Shown in pieces: positions 38,606 to 47,562 of a stretch of 64,000 nucleotides of DNA. Numbering within the stretch: the first letter of the stretch is position 1; each line of letters starts with the position of its first letter. Source of the stretch: Streptomyces meridianus (GTDB lineage: Bacteria > Actinomycetota > Actinomycetes > Streptomycetales > Streptomycetaceae). Under the pieces are notes generated by a model that was not told the origin of the DNA, ran no database searches, and saw only the letters and a program-made list of their open reading frames with translations. Both the position numbers and the translations under genes were made by a program. The DNA lies in assembly GCF_023703325.1 (NCBI RefSeq), contig NZ_JAMQGM010000002.1, forward strand, positions 1-64,000, read 5' to 3'.

Positions 38606-39316
38606 TCACCGCGGCTCGACGGTCCGCGTGCCCCGGCCTGCCACGAGTTGCCCCAGCGGCAGGCCCGCGAGCGCCCGTACCTCGCGGGAGAGATGGGCCT
38701 GGTCGGCGTAGCCGGCGAGCAGCGCCACCTCCGCGTAGGGGACCCCGCGCCGGGCCAGCCGCAGGGCACCGTCGAACCGGAGCACCCGGGCCAGGGTCTT
38801 GGGCCCGTACCCGAACGCAGCCAGGCACCGGCGGTGCAGCTGCCGCTCCCCGATGCCGGCCGCCGCGGCGGCGGCCGACACCGACTGCCCCCGGCCCAGG
38901 TAGTGGACGACGGCCTCGCACAGCGGGTCGGACGGCGGCCGCTCCGGGCACAACCGCCGCGCCGCTTCCTCCAGCGCAAGGCCCCGGTCGGCGGCGCCGT
39001 CGATCCGTTCGGTGAACCGCCGCACCTGCGCGCCGCTGCGGACGGCCGCCAACGGGACGCGCCGGTCGCGCAGCTCGTGCGCCGGGACTCCGAGCAGTCC
39101 CGGCCCGCTGCCGGGTGCGAAGCGCAGCCCGACGTACTCCGCGCCCGGCCGGCCGGGCCCGAGATGGGCGTGCGTATCGGGCCCGGCGACGATCAACTCG
39201 CCGTCGCACCAGATGAGATCGATGCAGCCGTCGGGGAGGACGCGCGCCGGTCCGCGTCTGCCCGTCGCCCGCCACAGCACCGCGGAGGCCAGCCGCGATT
39301 CGCGTTCCTCGTACAC
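38606..39316 (-). CDS. AraC family transcriptional regulator
   Basis: A 236-residue regulator. An N-terminal DUF6597-like effector domain ([13 protein letters not shown], then [14 protein letters not shown]) is followed by the two-HTH AraC domain at about residues 140-230. The second helix-turn-helix has [20 protein letters not shown]. The ligand is unknown. The gene is isolated, with a 186-bp spacer to the next plus-strand gene. Confidence 0.9.
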   Translation of the reverse strand: MYEERESRLASAVLWRATGRRGPARVLPDGCIDLIWCDGELIVAGPDTHAHLGPGRPGAEYVGLRFAPGSGPGLLGVPAHELRDRRVPLAAVRSGAQVRRFTERIDGAADRGLALEEAARRLCPERPPSDPLCEAVVHYLGRGQSVSAAAAAAGIGERQLHRRCLAAFGYGPKTLARVLRFDGALRLARRGVPYAEVALLAGYADQAHLSREVRALAGLPLGQLVAGRGTRTVEPR

Positions 39317-39502
39317 ACCCCCAGGGTGACACCGGCCCCGGCGTGCGGGGTTTCCACACCGAAAGGCAGGCCGCCTCCCGGAGAACTAAGCTGCACAGAG
39401 AGGGCAAACAGCACATACCGACTTCGGGAGCGTGCGCTCTCCCCGCCCCGGAGTTCCGCGGGCGGCATGCGTGACCGCCCGCCACCGCCGAAGGAGGCAG
39501 CC

Positions 39503-39748
39503 ATGGCCAAGCTCCTGGACCGCGCCAAGGAAGGAACGCAGCGGGGGCTGACTCGGAGCAAGCAGAAACTGGACGACGTACAGGCGCAGCGCGCCGGACA
39601 GGAGCTGCTCAGGAAACTGGGCACGGCATACTACAAGGAGCAGCGCGGCGGCGGATCGTCCCAGGACACCCAGGACGCCCTGAATGCGGTGACGGCGCAC
39701 ATCACCGATCATGGGGACGCCTTCCTGGAGCACTCCCGCAACCACTGA
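39503..39748 (+). CDS. small conserved hypothetical helical protein
   Basis: An 81-residue soluble, largely helical and charged protein beginning MAKLLDRAKEGTQRGLTRSK with AAGGAGG upstream. Heptad-like spacing (KQKLDDVQAQRAGQELLRKL) suggests a coiled coil. It is conserved in Streptomyces beside this locus, with no known domain. A Gly-Gly-Gly break separates a second helix. Confidence 0.75.
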   Translation: MAKLLDRAKEGTQRGLTRSKQKLDDVQAQRAGQELLRKLGTAYYKEQRGGGSSQDTQDALNAVTAHITDHGDAFLEHSRNH

Positions 39749-39790
39749 CGCGCCGGCTCCGCCGCACTCCGCGACGGGGACAATGCCCGG

Positions 39791-40726
39791 GTGCATCCCA
39801 TCGAGTCAGAGCCCGGCCGCGCCCCCGGACCGGAGACCTTGCGGCCCCTGCTGCCGTCCCCGCTGCACGCCCTGACGGACGACCGTTTCGCCCGGCGGGG
39901 CGTGCGGCTGCTGCTGAAGCGGGACGACCTCGTCCACCCGGACCTGCCCGGGAACAAGTGGCGGAAGCTGGCCCCGAACGTCCGGGCGGCCGTCGACCGG
40001 GGCTGCACTACGCTCCTGACCTTCGGCGGCGCCTACTCCAACCATCTGCGGGCCACGGCGGCCGCGGGCCGGCTGCTCGGGCTGTCCACCATCGGCGTGG
40101 TCCGGGGCCACGAACTCGCGGACCGCCCGCTCAATCCGTCGTTGCGCCGGTGCACGGCCGACGGCATGCGCCTGGTGTTCACCGACCGGTCCTCCTACCG
40201 CCGCAAGGCGGAGCCCGAGGTGATCGAGGGGCTGCGCGAGCGTTTCGGTGACTTCTGCCTGGTGCCCGAGGGCGGCAGCAACGCACTCGCCGTCCGGGGC
40301 TGCGCCGATCTCGGCCGGGAACTGCGGGGCCGCGCGGACGTCGTCGCAGTGGCCTGCGGTACGGGAGGCACGCTCGCGGGCCTGGCCGCAGGGCTGGGAC
40401 CGGAGGCGCAGGCCGTCGGCTTCCCCGTCCTGAAGGGCGGGTTCCTCGGCAGGGAGACCGAACGGCTCCAGACCGAGGCGTTCGGCCGGCGCACCGGGAA
40501 CTGGCGGCTGGAGGACCGTTTCCACTGCGGCGGATACGCGCGCACGTCCCCGGAACTCGAAGCCTTCGCCGGGGACTTCACCGAGCGGCACGGGCTCGCG
40601 GTGGACCTGGTCTACGTCGCGAAGATGCTCCACGGTCTGACAACCCTCGTGACGGAGGGTGCGTTCACCCCGGGGACGACCGTCGCGGCGGTGGTGACGG
40701 GCCCGGTGGCGGGGGCCGGCGGCTGA
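39791..40726 (+). CDS. PLP-dependent ACC deaminase / D-cysteine desulfhydrase family enzyme
   Basis: A 311-residue fold-type II PLP enzyme starting at GTG. The Schiff-base Lys sits in LPGNKWRKLAPN, the phosphate-binding glycine loop is CGTGGTLAGLAAG, and TFGGAYSNHLRATAAAG is the typical substrate motif. It is most like the 1-aminocyclopropane-1-carboxylate deaminase/D-cysteine desulfhydrase group. The family's true substrate in Streptomyces is unclear, and D-cysteine is more likely than ACC. Confidence 0.87.
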   Translation: MHPIESEPGRAPGPETLRPLLPSPLHALTDDRFARRGVRLLLKRDDLVHPDLPGNKWRKLAPNVRAAVDRGCTTLLTFGGAYSNHLRATAAAGRLLGLSTIGVVRGHELADRPLNPSLRRCTADGMRLVFTDRSSYRRKAEPEVIEGLRERFGDFCLVPEGGSNALAVRGCADLGRELRGRADVVAVACGTGGTLAGLAAGLGPEAQAVGFPVLKGGFLGRETERLQTEAFGRRTGNWRLEDRFHCGGYARTSPELEAFAGDFTERHGLAVDLVYVAKMLHGLTTLVTEGAFTPGTTVAAVVTGPVAGAGG

Positions 40727-41075
40727 CGGCCCCGGGCGGCGGCCGTGCACCCGGACACGTCGGACGCAGACCCCGGCTCCTGGGCGCGGCGCACCCGGGC
40801 TGCCGGAACGGCTTCCCTGCCCGGAGGAGGCCGGGACTTGACCCCGTTCCGGACACGTTGGGCATCCATGGATCTACAATGGGTGACACGACCGGTCCGT
40901 CCCGCCTCCCCGTCCCTGCGGGGGCGGTGCTCCGTCCGGGCGACACCGACCCGCAGATCGCGATAGCGTCGCAGCCGTACAGCGTCGCGCCGGCCCACCC
41001 CCCGCCCCGGTGGATGGAGCGGCCGGACCGTCGCCCGCACCAGCTCAACGAGCTTGCCCCACTCAGGAGGTGAGG
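40727..41075 (+). promoter_or_regulatory. promoter region of the rsbW-sigma operon
   Basis: A 349-bp non-coding stretch. TTGACC-N16-GGGCAT (40838-40865) resembles a sigma-B/SigH-type promoter in its GGGNAT -10, which would give autoregulation. TACAAT (40875-40880) is an alternative -10. The strong ribosome site AGGAGGTGAG ends it. Assignment is by eye only. Confidence 0.4.
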
Positions 41076-41489
41076 GTGTCCCAGATCACCGGCGAGCCCG
41101 GGACGCAGGACTTCGTGGAGGTCCGGCTGCCCGCTGAAGGCGCCTATCTGTCGGTACTGCGCACGGCGACCGCCGGCCTCGCGGCACGGCTCGACTTCAC
41201 CCTGGACGAGATCGAGGACCTGCGCATCGCCGTCGACGAGGCGTGCGCGATCCTGCTCCAGCAGGCCGTGCCGGGCAGCGTCCTCAGCTGCGTCTTCCGC
41301 CTGGTCGGGGACGCCCTGCGGGTGACGGTGTCGGCCCCGACGACCGACGGCCGCGCCCCCGAGCGGGACACCTTCGCCTGGACGGTGCTCTCGGCACTCG
41401 CCGGGGAGGTCGAATCGACGGTTTCCGAGGACCGGACGGTCAGCATCAGCCTGCACAAGAAGCGCGGAACAGGTCCCGGGCAGCCGTGA
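41076..41489 (+). CDS. RsbW-type anti-sigma serine kinase (UshX/PrsH-like)
   Basis: A 137-residue GHKL ATPase with the anti-sigma fold. The N box is in LRIAVDEACAILL; the glycine box is weak because the protein is short. Starts at GTG after AGGAGGTGAG. It overlaps the sigma gene by 4 bp, so it is expected to bind and silence that sigma factor. From memory, this matches the ushX(prsH)-sigH arrangement of S. coelicolor, an osmotic and developmental stress module. No anti-anti-sigma gene is adjacent. Confidence 0.9.
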   Translation: MSQITGEPGTQDFVEVRLPAEGAYLSVLRTATAGLAARLDFTLDEIEDLRIAVDEACAILLQQAVPGSVLSCVFRLVGDALRVTVSAPTTDGRAPERDTFAWTVLSALAGEVESTVSEDRTVSISLHKKRGTGPGQP

Positions 41490-42415
41490 CGGGCGGGACG
41501 GGCAGGCCGGTGCAGGACGAGACCGGGAGCGCGCAGGTGGTGCCCGGTACCGCCATTCCCGAGCAGCAGCAGGCAGAGCGGGCGGACCACATGGACCAGC
41601 AGCAGCACGAGCGCCAGGACGAGGCCCAGCACCAGGAGCAGGAACGGGGCCGCGGGCACGAGCACGAACGTGACAGCGCCCGCGGGCTCTTCATCGAGCT
41701 GCGCAGTCTCCCCGACGGCTCTCCGGAGCGCGCGGAGCTGCGCAATCGCCTGGTCCGGATGCACCTGCCGCTCGTCGAGCACCTGGCCCGGCGGTTCCGC
41801 AACCGCGGCGAGCCGCTGGACGACCTGACACAGGTCGCCACCATCGGGCTGATCAAGTCCGTCGACCGCTTCGACCCCGACCGCGGTGTCGAGTTCTCCA
41901 CGTACGCCACCCCGACGGTCGTCGGTGAGATCAAACGGCACTTCCGCGACAAGGGCTGGGCGGTCCGGGTCCCGCGGCGCCTCCAGGAACTGCGGCTCGC
42001 GCTCACCACCGCGACTGCGGAGCTCTCCCAGCGCAACGGCCGGTCGCCGACCGTGCACGAACTGGCGGAGCAGCTGGGGATCTCCGAGGAGGAGGTCCTG
42101 GAGGGTCTGGAATCGGCCAACGCGTACAGCACGCTGTCACTGGACGTTCCGGACACGGACGACGAGTCGCCGGCCGTTGCCGACACCCTCGGCGCGGAGG
42201 ACTACGCCCTGGAGGGCGTGGAGTACCGGGAGTCCCTGAAGCCGCTGCTCGAGGAACTGCCGCCGCGGGAGAAGAAGATCCTTCTGCTGCGCTTCTTCGG
42301 CAACATGACGCAGTCGCAGATCGCCCAGGAGGTGGGCATCTCGCAGATGCACGTCTCCCGGCTGCTGGCACGGACCCTCGCGCAGCTGCGCGACCGGTTG
42401 CTCGTGGAGGAGTGA
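41486..42415 (+). CDS. sigH: SigB/SigF-family stress sigma factor (SigH-like)
   Basis: A 309-residue sigma factor with a Gln/His/Glu-rich N-terminal leader of about 65 residues. Region 2 (MHLPLVEHLARRFRNRGEP, then EFSTYATPTVVGEIKRHFRD), region 3 (SQRNGRSPTVHELAEQLGIS) and region 4 (RFFGNMTQSQIAQEVGISQM) are all present. The GTG overlapping the rsbW stop is preferred because it gives translational coupling. Internal starts at 41510, 41540 or 41591 are possible, and S. coelicolor SigH is known to have several forms. The HQHE-rich leader is atypical. Confidence 0.85.
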   Translation: MTGGTGRPVQDETGSAQVVPGTAIPEQQQAERADHMDQQQHERQDEAQHQEQERGRGHEHERDSARGLFIELRSLPDGSPERAELRNRLVRMHLPLVEHLARRFRNRGEPLDDLTQVATIGLIKSVDRFDPDRGVEFSTYATPTVVGEIKRHFRDKGWAVRVPRRLQELRLALTTATAELSQRNGRSPTVHELAEQLGISEEEVLEGLESANAYSTLSLDVPDTDDESPAVADTLGAEDYALEGVEYRESLKPLLEELPPREKKILLLRFFGNMTQSQIAQEVGISQMHVSRLLARTLAQLRDRLLVEE

Positions 42416-42425
42416 GGTCGCCGGG

Positions 42426-42863
42426 CTACCGGTCCGCTTCGCGGCCGATGCCCAGGGCGACGGTCGCGGTCGGGTTGACGAGCAGTGCGATCACGAGCAC
42501 GGCCGCCAGGCCGAGCACGATCCCGCCCGCGGTCACGGCCGCGCTGTTGCCGATGAGGGTCCAGGCGACCGGCAGCGCCATCAGCTGCGTGATCAGGGCG
42601 GGGCCGCGCGCCCACCGGCGGCGCGCCACCAGCCCGCGGGCCGCGAACAGCGGCAGTGCCGAGAGCGCCAGCATCGTGATGCCTCCCGTCTCGGCCATCT
42701 GCGGATCCTCAGGATGCCCGAGCATTCCCATGACGAGGAAGGATGCCCCGAGAACGGCGACGACCAGGCCCTCCGCCGCGGTCACCGCGGCGGCGGCTGT
42801 CAGCCGTGCCGGGCGCCGGCTCTCGGTGTCGGGTGCGACTGCGGTGGTCTGCTCGCGGTTCAT
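42426..42863 (-). CDS. small four-helix integral membrane protein
   Basis: A 145-residue protein with four hydrophobic helices (for example GLVVAVLGASFLVMGMLG and GGIVLGLAAVLVIALLV) and a short cytoplasmic start. Common in Streptomyces, function unknown. The ATG at 42863 has a weak upstream GCTGGG. It converges on the sigma gene 10 bp away and is divergent from the lipid kinase. Confidence 0.82.
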   Translation of the reverse strand: MNREQTTAVAPDTESRRPARLTAAAAVTAAEGLVVAVLGASFLVMGMLGHPEDPQMAETGGITMLALSALPLFAARGLVARRRWARGPALITQLMALPVAWTLIGNSAAVTAGGIVLGLAAVLVIALLVNPTATVALGIGREADR

Positions 42864-42977
42864 CCCAGCAGAGTAGCCCGGCGCCCGGCGCGAGCGTAGG
42901 GGCGTGTGCCACCCGTCCTCCCGGCCGGTGATGTCCAGGACTGCGCCGCATTTCAGCAGGTGGGTAGTGTTGCGCGC

Positions 42978-43946
42978 ATGCGCGCACTCCTCGTGGTCAA
43001 TCCGGCGGCAACGGCCACCAGCGCCCGCACCCGTGAGGTACTCACCCATGCGCTCGCGAGCGATCTCGATCTGGAGGTCGCCACGACCGAGTACCGGGGG
43101 CACGCCCACGACCTGGCCCGGCGGGCCGCCCTGAGCGGAAGCACGGAGCTCGTGGTGGCACTGGGCGGCGACGGAACCGTCAACGAGGTCGTCAACGGGC
43201 TGCTGCACGAGGGCCCCGCGCCGGAGGAACTCCCCCGGCTGGCCGTCGTGCCGGGCGGCTCGACGAACGTCTTCGCCCGGGCCCTGGGGCTGCCGAACGA
43301 CGCCGTCGAGGCGACCGGCGCCCTTCTCGACGCTCTGCGTGACCGCACCGAGCGCACGATCGGCCTGGGTCTGGCCACGGGCACGCCGGGCACCGAGGAC
43401 GAGGCCGTGGAGTCCCGCTGGTTCACGTTCTGCGCGGGCTACGGCTTCGACGCCGGCGTCGTGGGACGTGTCGAACAGCAGCGCGACCTCGGACGGCGTT
43501 CGACCCACGCGCTGTACGTCCGCCAGGCGTTGCGCCAGTTCTTCGGGGAACCGCGCCGCACCCACGGCACGATCGCCCTGCGCCGGCCCGGTCACGAGCC
43601 GGTCGAGAACCTGGTGCTGTCCATAATCTGCAACACCGCACCCTGGACCTACCTGGGCGATCGCCCGGTCTACGCCGCACCCGCCGCGTCCTTCGACACG
43701 GCGCTTGACGTGTTCGGCCTGAGCAGCCTCTCCACCCCGGCGCTCGTCCGTTGTGCGGGCCAATTGCTCACTTCGTCCCCCGAGCGGGGACCACGGGGGA
43801 AGCATGTCGTCAGCCTGCACGACATCCCGGACTTCACCTTGCAATCGCAGGCTCCGATGCCGTTTCAGGTGGACGGTGACCACCTGGGACTGCGAAGGAG
43901 CGTGACGTTCACAGGTGTTCGCCGTGCACTGCGTGTGATTGTGTGA
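42978..43946 (+). CDS. diacylglycerol/sphingosine-type lipid kinase
   Basis: A 322-residue DAGK_cat family protein. The nucleotide motif is VVALGGDGTVNEVVNGLL, a PGGSTNVFARALGLP motif follows, and the N-terminal strand is LLVVNPAAT. DgkB-type enzymes phosphorylate diacylglycerol at the membrane. The C-terminal half is the beta-sandwich. The stop overlaps a small hairpin TGAGTG-gaag-CACTCA (43944-43959). Confidence 0.88.
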   Translation: MRALLVVNPAATATSARTREVLTHALASDLDLEVATTEYRGHAHDLARRAALSGSTELVVALGGDGTVNEVVNGLLHEGPAPEELPRLAVVPGGSTNVFARALGLPNDAVEATGALLDALRDRTERTIGLGLATGTPGTEDEAVESRWFTFCAGYGFDAGVVGRVEQQRDLGRRSTHALYVRQALRQFFGEPRRTHGTIALRRPGHEPVENLVLSIICNTAPWTYLGDRPVYAAPAASFDTALDVFGLSSLSTPALVRCAGQLLTSSPERGPRGKHVVSLHDIPDFTLQSQAPMPFQVDGDHLGLRRSVTFTGVRRALRVIV

Positions 43947-44263
43947 GTGGAAGCACTCAAAGTCCTTGCAGTCGAACGTTTAGGCTGGCTTCCACCCCAT
44001 GGAAGTACGGCTGTGATCGACACGACACCAAGGAATCAAAAAAAACTTCCTTGAAGGGGTTGTATCCGCCGCCGAGGTTTGCGAGTCTCTTCATGGCGAT
44101 CGGGACGGCCTCGCAAACCGGCCTCCCTGAAAGCCGAACCCCCTCCACTTCCTTCGGGACCGCACCAGTGAACTGGTCGTCGGCCCCGTGCCCTGCGGAG
44201 GGATTCGTGAAAGCGTTCACATTCACAAGCAATCAGTCTGTATTACAAGGAGATGGAGCAGCC
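43947..44263 (+). promoter_or_regulatory. long leader of wblE
   Basis: A 317-bp A/T-richer spacer. It has an A9 run inside a hairpin CAAGGAA-N11-TTCCTTG (44029-44035 with 44047-44053) and ends with ACAAGGAGATGG before the ATG. A -10-like TAGGCT lies at 43981-43986. The whole region is the wblE promoter and untranslated leader. No gene is seen. Confidence 0.45.
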
Positions 44264-44521
44264 ATGGACTGGCGTCACCGCGCCGTTTGCCGCGAGGAAG
44301 ACCCCGAGCTCTTCTTCCCCATCGGCAACACCGGTCCTGCGCTGCTGCAGATCGAGGAAGCCAAGGCCGTCTGCCGTCGCTGCCCCGTCATGGAGCAGTG
44401 CCTGCAGTGGGCACTGGAGTCCGGCCAGGACTCCGGTGTATGGGGTGGCCTCAGCGAGGACGAGCGCCGCGCGATGAAGCGCCGCGCCGCTCGCAACCGG
44501 GCGCGCAACGCCAGCGCCTGA
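44264..44521 (+). CDS. wblE: WhiB-family iron-sulfur regulator WblE
   Basis: An 85-residue Wbl protein with four cluster Cys: C9, C37, C40 and C46 (CRRCPVMEQC), and the turn GVWGGLSEDER. A basic tail (KRRAARNRARN) binds DNA or sigma factor. It is an ortholog of S. coelicolor wblE (and M. tuberculosis whiB1) by length and neighbours. Fe-S redox or NO sensing is inferred from the family. Followed by a 16-bp bidirectional hairpin. Confidence 0.95.
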   Translation: MDWRHRAVCREEDPELFFPIGNTGPALLQIEEAKAVCRRCPVMEQCLQWALESGQDSGVWGGLSEDERRAMKRRAARNRARNASA

Positions 44522-44610
44522 CACCCCCTGGGCTTCAGGGCGACGCGTACACCGACGTCTTCGCCCGCGAGCCGCAGCGCGCAGTACCCCCGATGCGCTC
44601 AGCAACGTGA

Positions 44611-44651
44611 GCAGTGAGCCCCGGCCAGGATCCACGGCCGGGGCTCACTGC
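44611..44651. terminator. bidirectional hairpin wblE / pdtaS-like kinase
   Basis: A perfect 16-bp stem (44611-44626 with 44636-44651, loop of 9) between convergent genes, 90 nt after wblE. Confidence 0.85.
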
Positions 44652-44675
44652 TGTCCGCAGCCGGGTACGCCGGCG

Positions 44676-46154
44676 TTAGCGCTTGACCGTCCGCACCGGA
44701 ATGTCGAGCACGACCCGGGTGCCGCGTTCGGGCGCCGGCACCATGTCGAACGTCCCGCCGAGCTCGCCCTCCACCAGGGTCCGCACGATCTGAAGTCCCA
44801 GGTTGCCCGCGCTCTGCGGGTCGAAGCCCGCAGGCAGACCGCTTCCGGTGTCCTCCACCACGACGAGCAGCCGGCCGTCGGCGGGCTTGCCGCTCCGGGT
44901 CGCCGAGACGTCGACCGATCCCCGCTCCCCCGGTCCGAAGCCGTGCTCCAGCGCGTTCTGCAGCACCTCGGTCAGGACCATGGACAGTGGAGTGGCGACC
45001 TCCGCGTCCAGGATTCCGAACCGGCCCGTCCGTCGGCCCGTCACCCGTCCCGGCGAGATCTCGGCCACCATGGCCAGCACCCGGTCCGCGATCGCGTCGA
45101 AGTCCACGCGCTCGTCGAGGTTCTGCGAGAGCGTCTCGTGCACGATCGCGATCGAGCCCACGCGGCGGACCGCCTCCTCGAGCGCCTCCCTCCCCCGGGC
45201 CGACTCGATCCGCCGGGCCTGGAGGCGCAACAGGGCGGCCACCGTCTGGAGATTGTTCTTCACCCGATGGTGGATCTCCCGGATGGTGGCGTCCTTGGTG
45301 ATCAACTCCCGCTCGCGGCGGCGTAGTTCCGTGACATCCCGCAGCAGGATCAGCGCGCCGATCCGGGTGCCCTTCGGCTCCAGCGGAATGGCACGCAACT
45401 GGATCACGCACTCGTCGCCCTCGACCTCGGTCTCGCGTGGGGCCCAGCCGCTGGCGAGCTTCACCACCGCTTCGTCGACCGCGCCCCGGGACGGGGCGAG
45501 TTCGGCGGTGATGCGCCCCAGATGGAGGCCGACGAGATCCGCGGCAAGCCCCAGGCGATGGTAGGCAGACAGGGCGTTGGGGCTCGCGTACTGCACCATG
45601 CCGTCGGCGTCGAGACGGATCAGCCCGTCACCCACCCGCGGCGAGGCATCCATGTCGACCTGCTGCCCCGGGAACGGGAACGAGCCCGCCGCGATCATCT
45701 GGGCGAGGTCCGAGGCGCTCTGCAGGTACGTGAGTTCCAGACGGCTCGGGGTCCGCACCGTCAGCAGGTTCGTGTTGCGCGCGATGACGCCGAGGATCCG
45801 CGCCGCACGGCGCACCGGGATGGACTCGACCCGTACCGGGACCTCCTCACGCCACTCCGGATCACCCTCGCGGACGATGCGGCCCTCGTCCAGCGCCATG
45901 TCCAGCATCGGCCGGCGCCCCCGGGGGACGAGGTGCCCCACCATGTCGTCCTGGTACGAGGTGGGCCCGGTGTTGGGGCGCATCTGGGCCACGGAGACGT
46001 AGCGGGTGCCGTCCCGGGTGGGCACCCACAGCACGAGATCGGCGAAGGAGAGGTCGGAGAGCAGCTGCCACTCCGAGACCAGCATGTGCAGCCACTCGAG
46101 GTCGGCGTCGTCGAGGGCCGTGTGCTGGCGTACGAGGTCGTTCATGGAGGGCAC
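44676..46154 (-). CDS. PdtaS-like cytosolic sensor histidine kinase
   Basis: A 492-residue HisKA_2/HWE-class kinase. A GAF domain (about 20-155, LHMLVSEWQLLSDLSFADLV) and a PAS domain (about 175-275) precede the H-box EIHHRVKNNLQTVAALLRLQ and HATPase_c (VLTEVLQNALEHGF, then NLGLQIVRTL). No membrane helix. PdtaS kinases signal to an ANTAR RNA-binding regulator (PdtaR), which is not in this window. The GTG at 46154 follows TAGGCT (46166-46161) by about 7 nt, so the message may be leaderless. A dre-like box lies 55 bp upstream. Confidence 0.93.
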   Translation of the reverse strand: MPSMNDLVRQHTALDDADLEWLHMLVSEWQLLSDLSFADLVLWVPTRDGTRYVSVAQMRPNTGPTSYQDDMVGHLVPRGRRPMLDMALDEGRIVREGDPEWREEVPVRVESIPVRRAARILGVIARNTNLLTVRTPSRLELTYLQSASDLAQMIAAGSFPFPGQQVDMDASPRVGDGLIRLDADGMVQYASPNALSAYHRLGLAADLVGLHLGRITAELAPSRGAVDEAVVKLASGWAPRETEVEGDECVIQLRAIPLEPKGTRIGALILLRDVTELRRRERELITKDATIREIHHRVKNNLQTVAALLRLQARRIESARGREALEEAVRRVGSIAIVHETLSQNLDERVDFDAIADRVLAMVAEISPGRVTGRRTGRFGILDAEVATPLSMVLTEVLQNALEHGFGPGERGSVDVSATRSGKPADGRLLVVVEDTGSGLPAGFDPQSAGNLGLQIVRTLVEGELGGTFDMVPAPERGTRVVLDIPVRTVKR

Positions 46155-46208
46155 AACCGGAGCCTACCGGCGGGTCGGAAATCCGCAGCACAGCCATGGA
46201 CACCGCAG

Positions 46209-46224
46209 AGTGGTCTAGTCCACA
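46209..46224. promoter_or_regulatory. dre-like DasR box upstream of the PdtaS-like kinase
   Basis: AGTGGTCTAGTCCACA matches the DasR-responsive element consensus A(C/G)TGGTCTAGACCA(G/C)T at all but two positions. It lies between the kinase start and the 3' end of the SIS gene, on the promoter side of the kinase. The rest of the 280-bp spacer shows nothing gene-like. Confidence 0.65.
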
Positions 46225-46434
46225 ATGGGACGACAGAACGTCCGCCTTCCACCGCACAGGAGGGCGGAGCGAGGCCGCGGCGCTCTCTGCCCTGACTGCT
46301 CCCGGTCTCCCGGTCGGCTCACCGGCCGCGGGGCTGCTCGCCCCGCGCCGCACGGGCCGGCGCAGACTCCGGGCTGCGGTGCCGGACGGGTCGAGGGTCC
46401 CGTCCCGGTGCCGCGGCCCGAAGTGTTTCCGGCT

Positions 46435-47508
46435 TCAGCGGGTCTCGGTGATCTTCGCCAGCGCCCGCGGCGCATCGGGGTCCTGGCCCCGCGCCACCGT
46501 GACCGCGTGCGCCAGCATCTGCAGCGGAAGGATCTCCAGCACCGGCTGCACCTCCTCGGCGACCCCCTCGGTCGGCAGCGCGAACCCGGCGGACGCCGCG
46601 GCGGCCTCGGCACGGCTGCCGACGACGACCAGGTCCGCGCCCCGTCCCCGCAGCCGCTCGAGCACCGGCTGCAGGGCCTGGCCCCCCTTGCCGTCGGGGA
46701 CGATTGCGATGACCGGCGAGATGTTGTCGACCATGGCGAGCGGACCGTGCAGCAGATCGGCCCCCGAGTAGGAGAGCGCCGGGATGTAACTGGTCTCCAT
46801 CAGCTTGAGCGCGGCCTCCTTCGCGGTCGGGTAGCCGAAGCCGCGGGAGGTGAGCACCATGCGTTCGGCGAAGCGGTAGCGGCCGGCCAGCACCGTGACC
46901 TCGTCCCGTCGGGCCAGGATGCCGTCGGCCAGATCGGGCAGCACCCGGGCCGCCGAGCCGTCGCCGCCCCGCATGCCCTCCACGAAGAGGTAGAGCGCCA
47001 GCAGTTCCGCCGTGTACGTCTTGGTGGCCGGGAGCGCCTTCTCCGGGCCCGCGAGCACGTCGATGTGGAACTCGCAGACCTGTGCGAGCGGTGAACCCGC
47101 GTTGTTGGTGACCGCGAGGGTCGTCGCCCCCGCCTCGGCTGCCGCCCGTGCGGAGGCGACCAGGTCCGGGGAGCCGCCGGACTGGCTGACGCTCACCACC
47201 AGGACGTCCCGGAGGTCCGGCTCGGCGCCGTAGGCCGTGGTCGTCGACATGGACGTCAGACCGCACGGTTTCCCGAGCCCGACCTCGATCAGGTACTTCG
47301 CGTACAGAGCCGCGTTGTCGGAGGTACCCCGGGCGGTGAGCAGGACGAAGCGCGGGGCGCGGGCCGCCACCTGCCGGGCGACCTCCCGGATCCGCGGAGC
47401 GCCCTCGTCCAGCAGGCGGCGCAGCACCGTCGGCTGCTCGGCGGTCTCCGCCGCCATGTACCGTCCCGGTTGCTGAGCGCTCGGCGGTTCGGAGCGTACG
47501 GATGACAT
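46435..47508 (-). CDS. tandem SIS-domain amino-sugar isomerase/deaminase
   Basis: A 357-residue protein with two SIS domains (ARGTSDNAALYAKYLIEVG, then SVSQSGGSPDLV; second YPTAKEAALKLMET and YSGADLLHGP). These resemble the isomerase half of GlmS without the glutaminase. Such AgaS/NagB-II-like proteins deaminate or isomerise glucosamine-6-phosphate. It starts at ATG 47508 (GGAGG upstream); ATG 47457 is possible. The gene lies 54 bp downstream of the GH3 hexosaminidase gene and forms an amino-sugar catabolic operon under dre control. It corresponds by memory to SCO5236. Confidence 0.88.
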   Translation of the reverse strand: MSSVRSEPPSAQQPGRYMAAETAEQPTVLRRLLDEGAPRIREVARQVAARAPRFVLLTARGTSDNAALYAKYLIEVGLGKPCGLTSMSTTTAYGAEPDLRDVLVVSVSQSGGSPDLVASARAAAEAGATTLAVTNNAGSPLAQVCEFHIDVLAGPEKALPATKTYTAELLALYLFVEGMRGGDGSAARVLPDLADGILARRDEVTVLAGRYRFAERMVLTSRGFGYPTAKEAALKLMETSYIPALSYSGADLLHGPLAMVDNISPVIAIVPDGKGGQALQPVLERLRGRGADLVVVGSRAEAAAASAGFALPTEGVAEEVQPVLEILPLQMLAHAVTVARGQDPDAPRALAKITETR

Positions 47509-47562
47509 GCGGCTCTGCCTCCAGATCTGGGTATCGGGCACTGCGCGGCGGGAATGCGGGGA

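Noticed and set aside
44029..44066. SigR-type promoter (GGAAT-N18-GTT) upstream of wblE
   Set aside because: GGAAT and GTT are present but 22 nt apart, too far for the consensus spacing.
46196..46771. A plus-strand 191-codon frame starting just after the PdtaS-like kinase promoter
   Set aside because: It overlaps the SIS gene in antisense, has no ribosome site and no domain.
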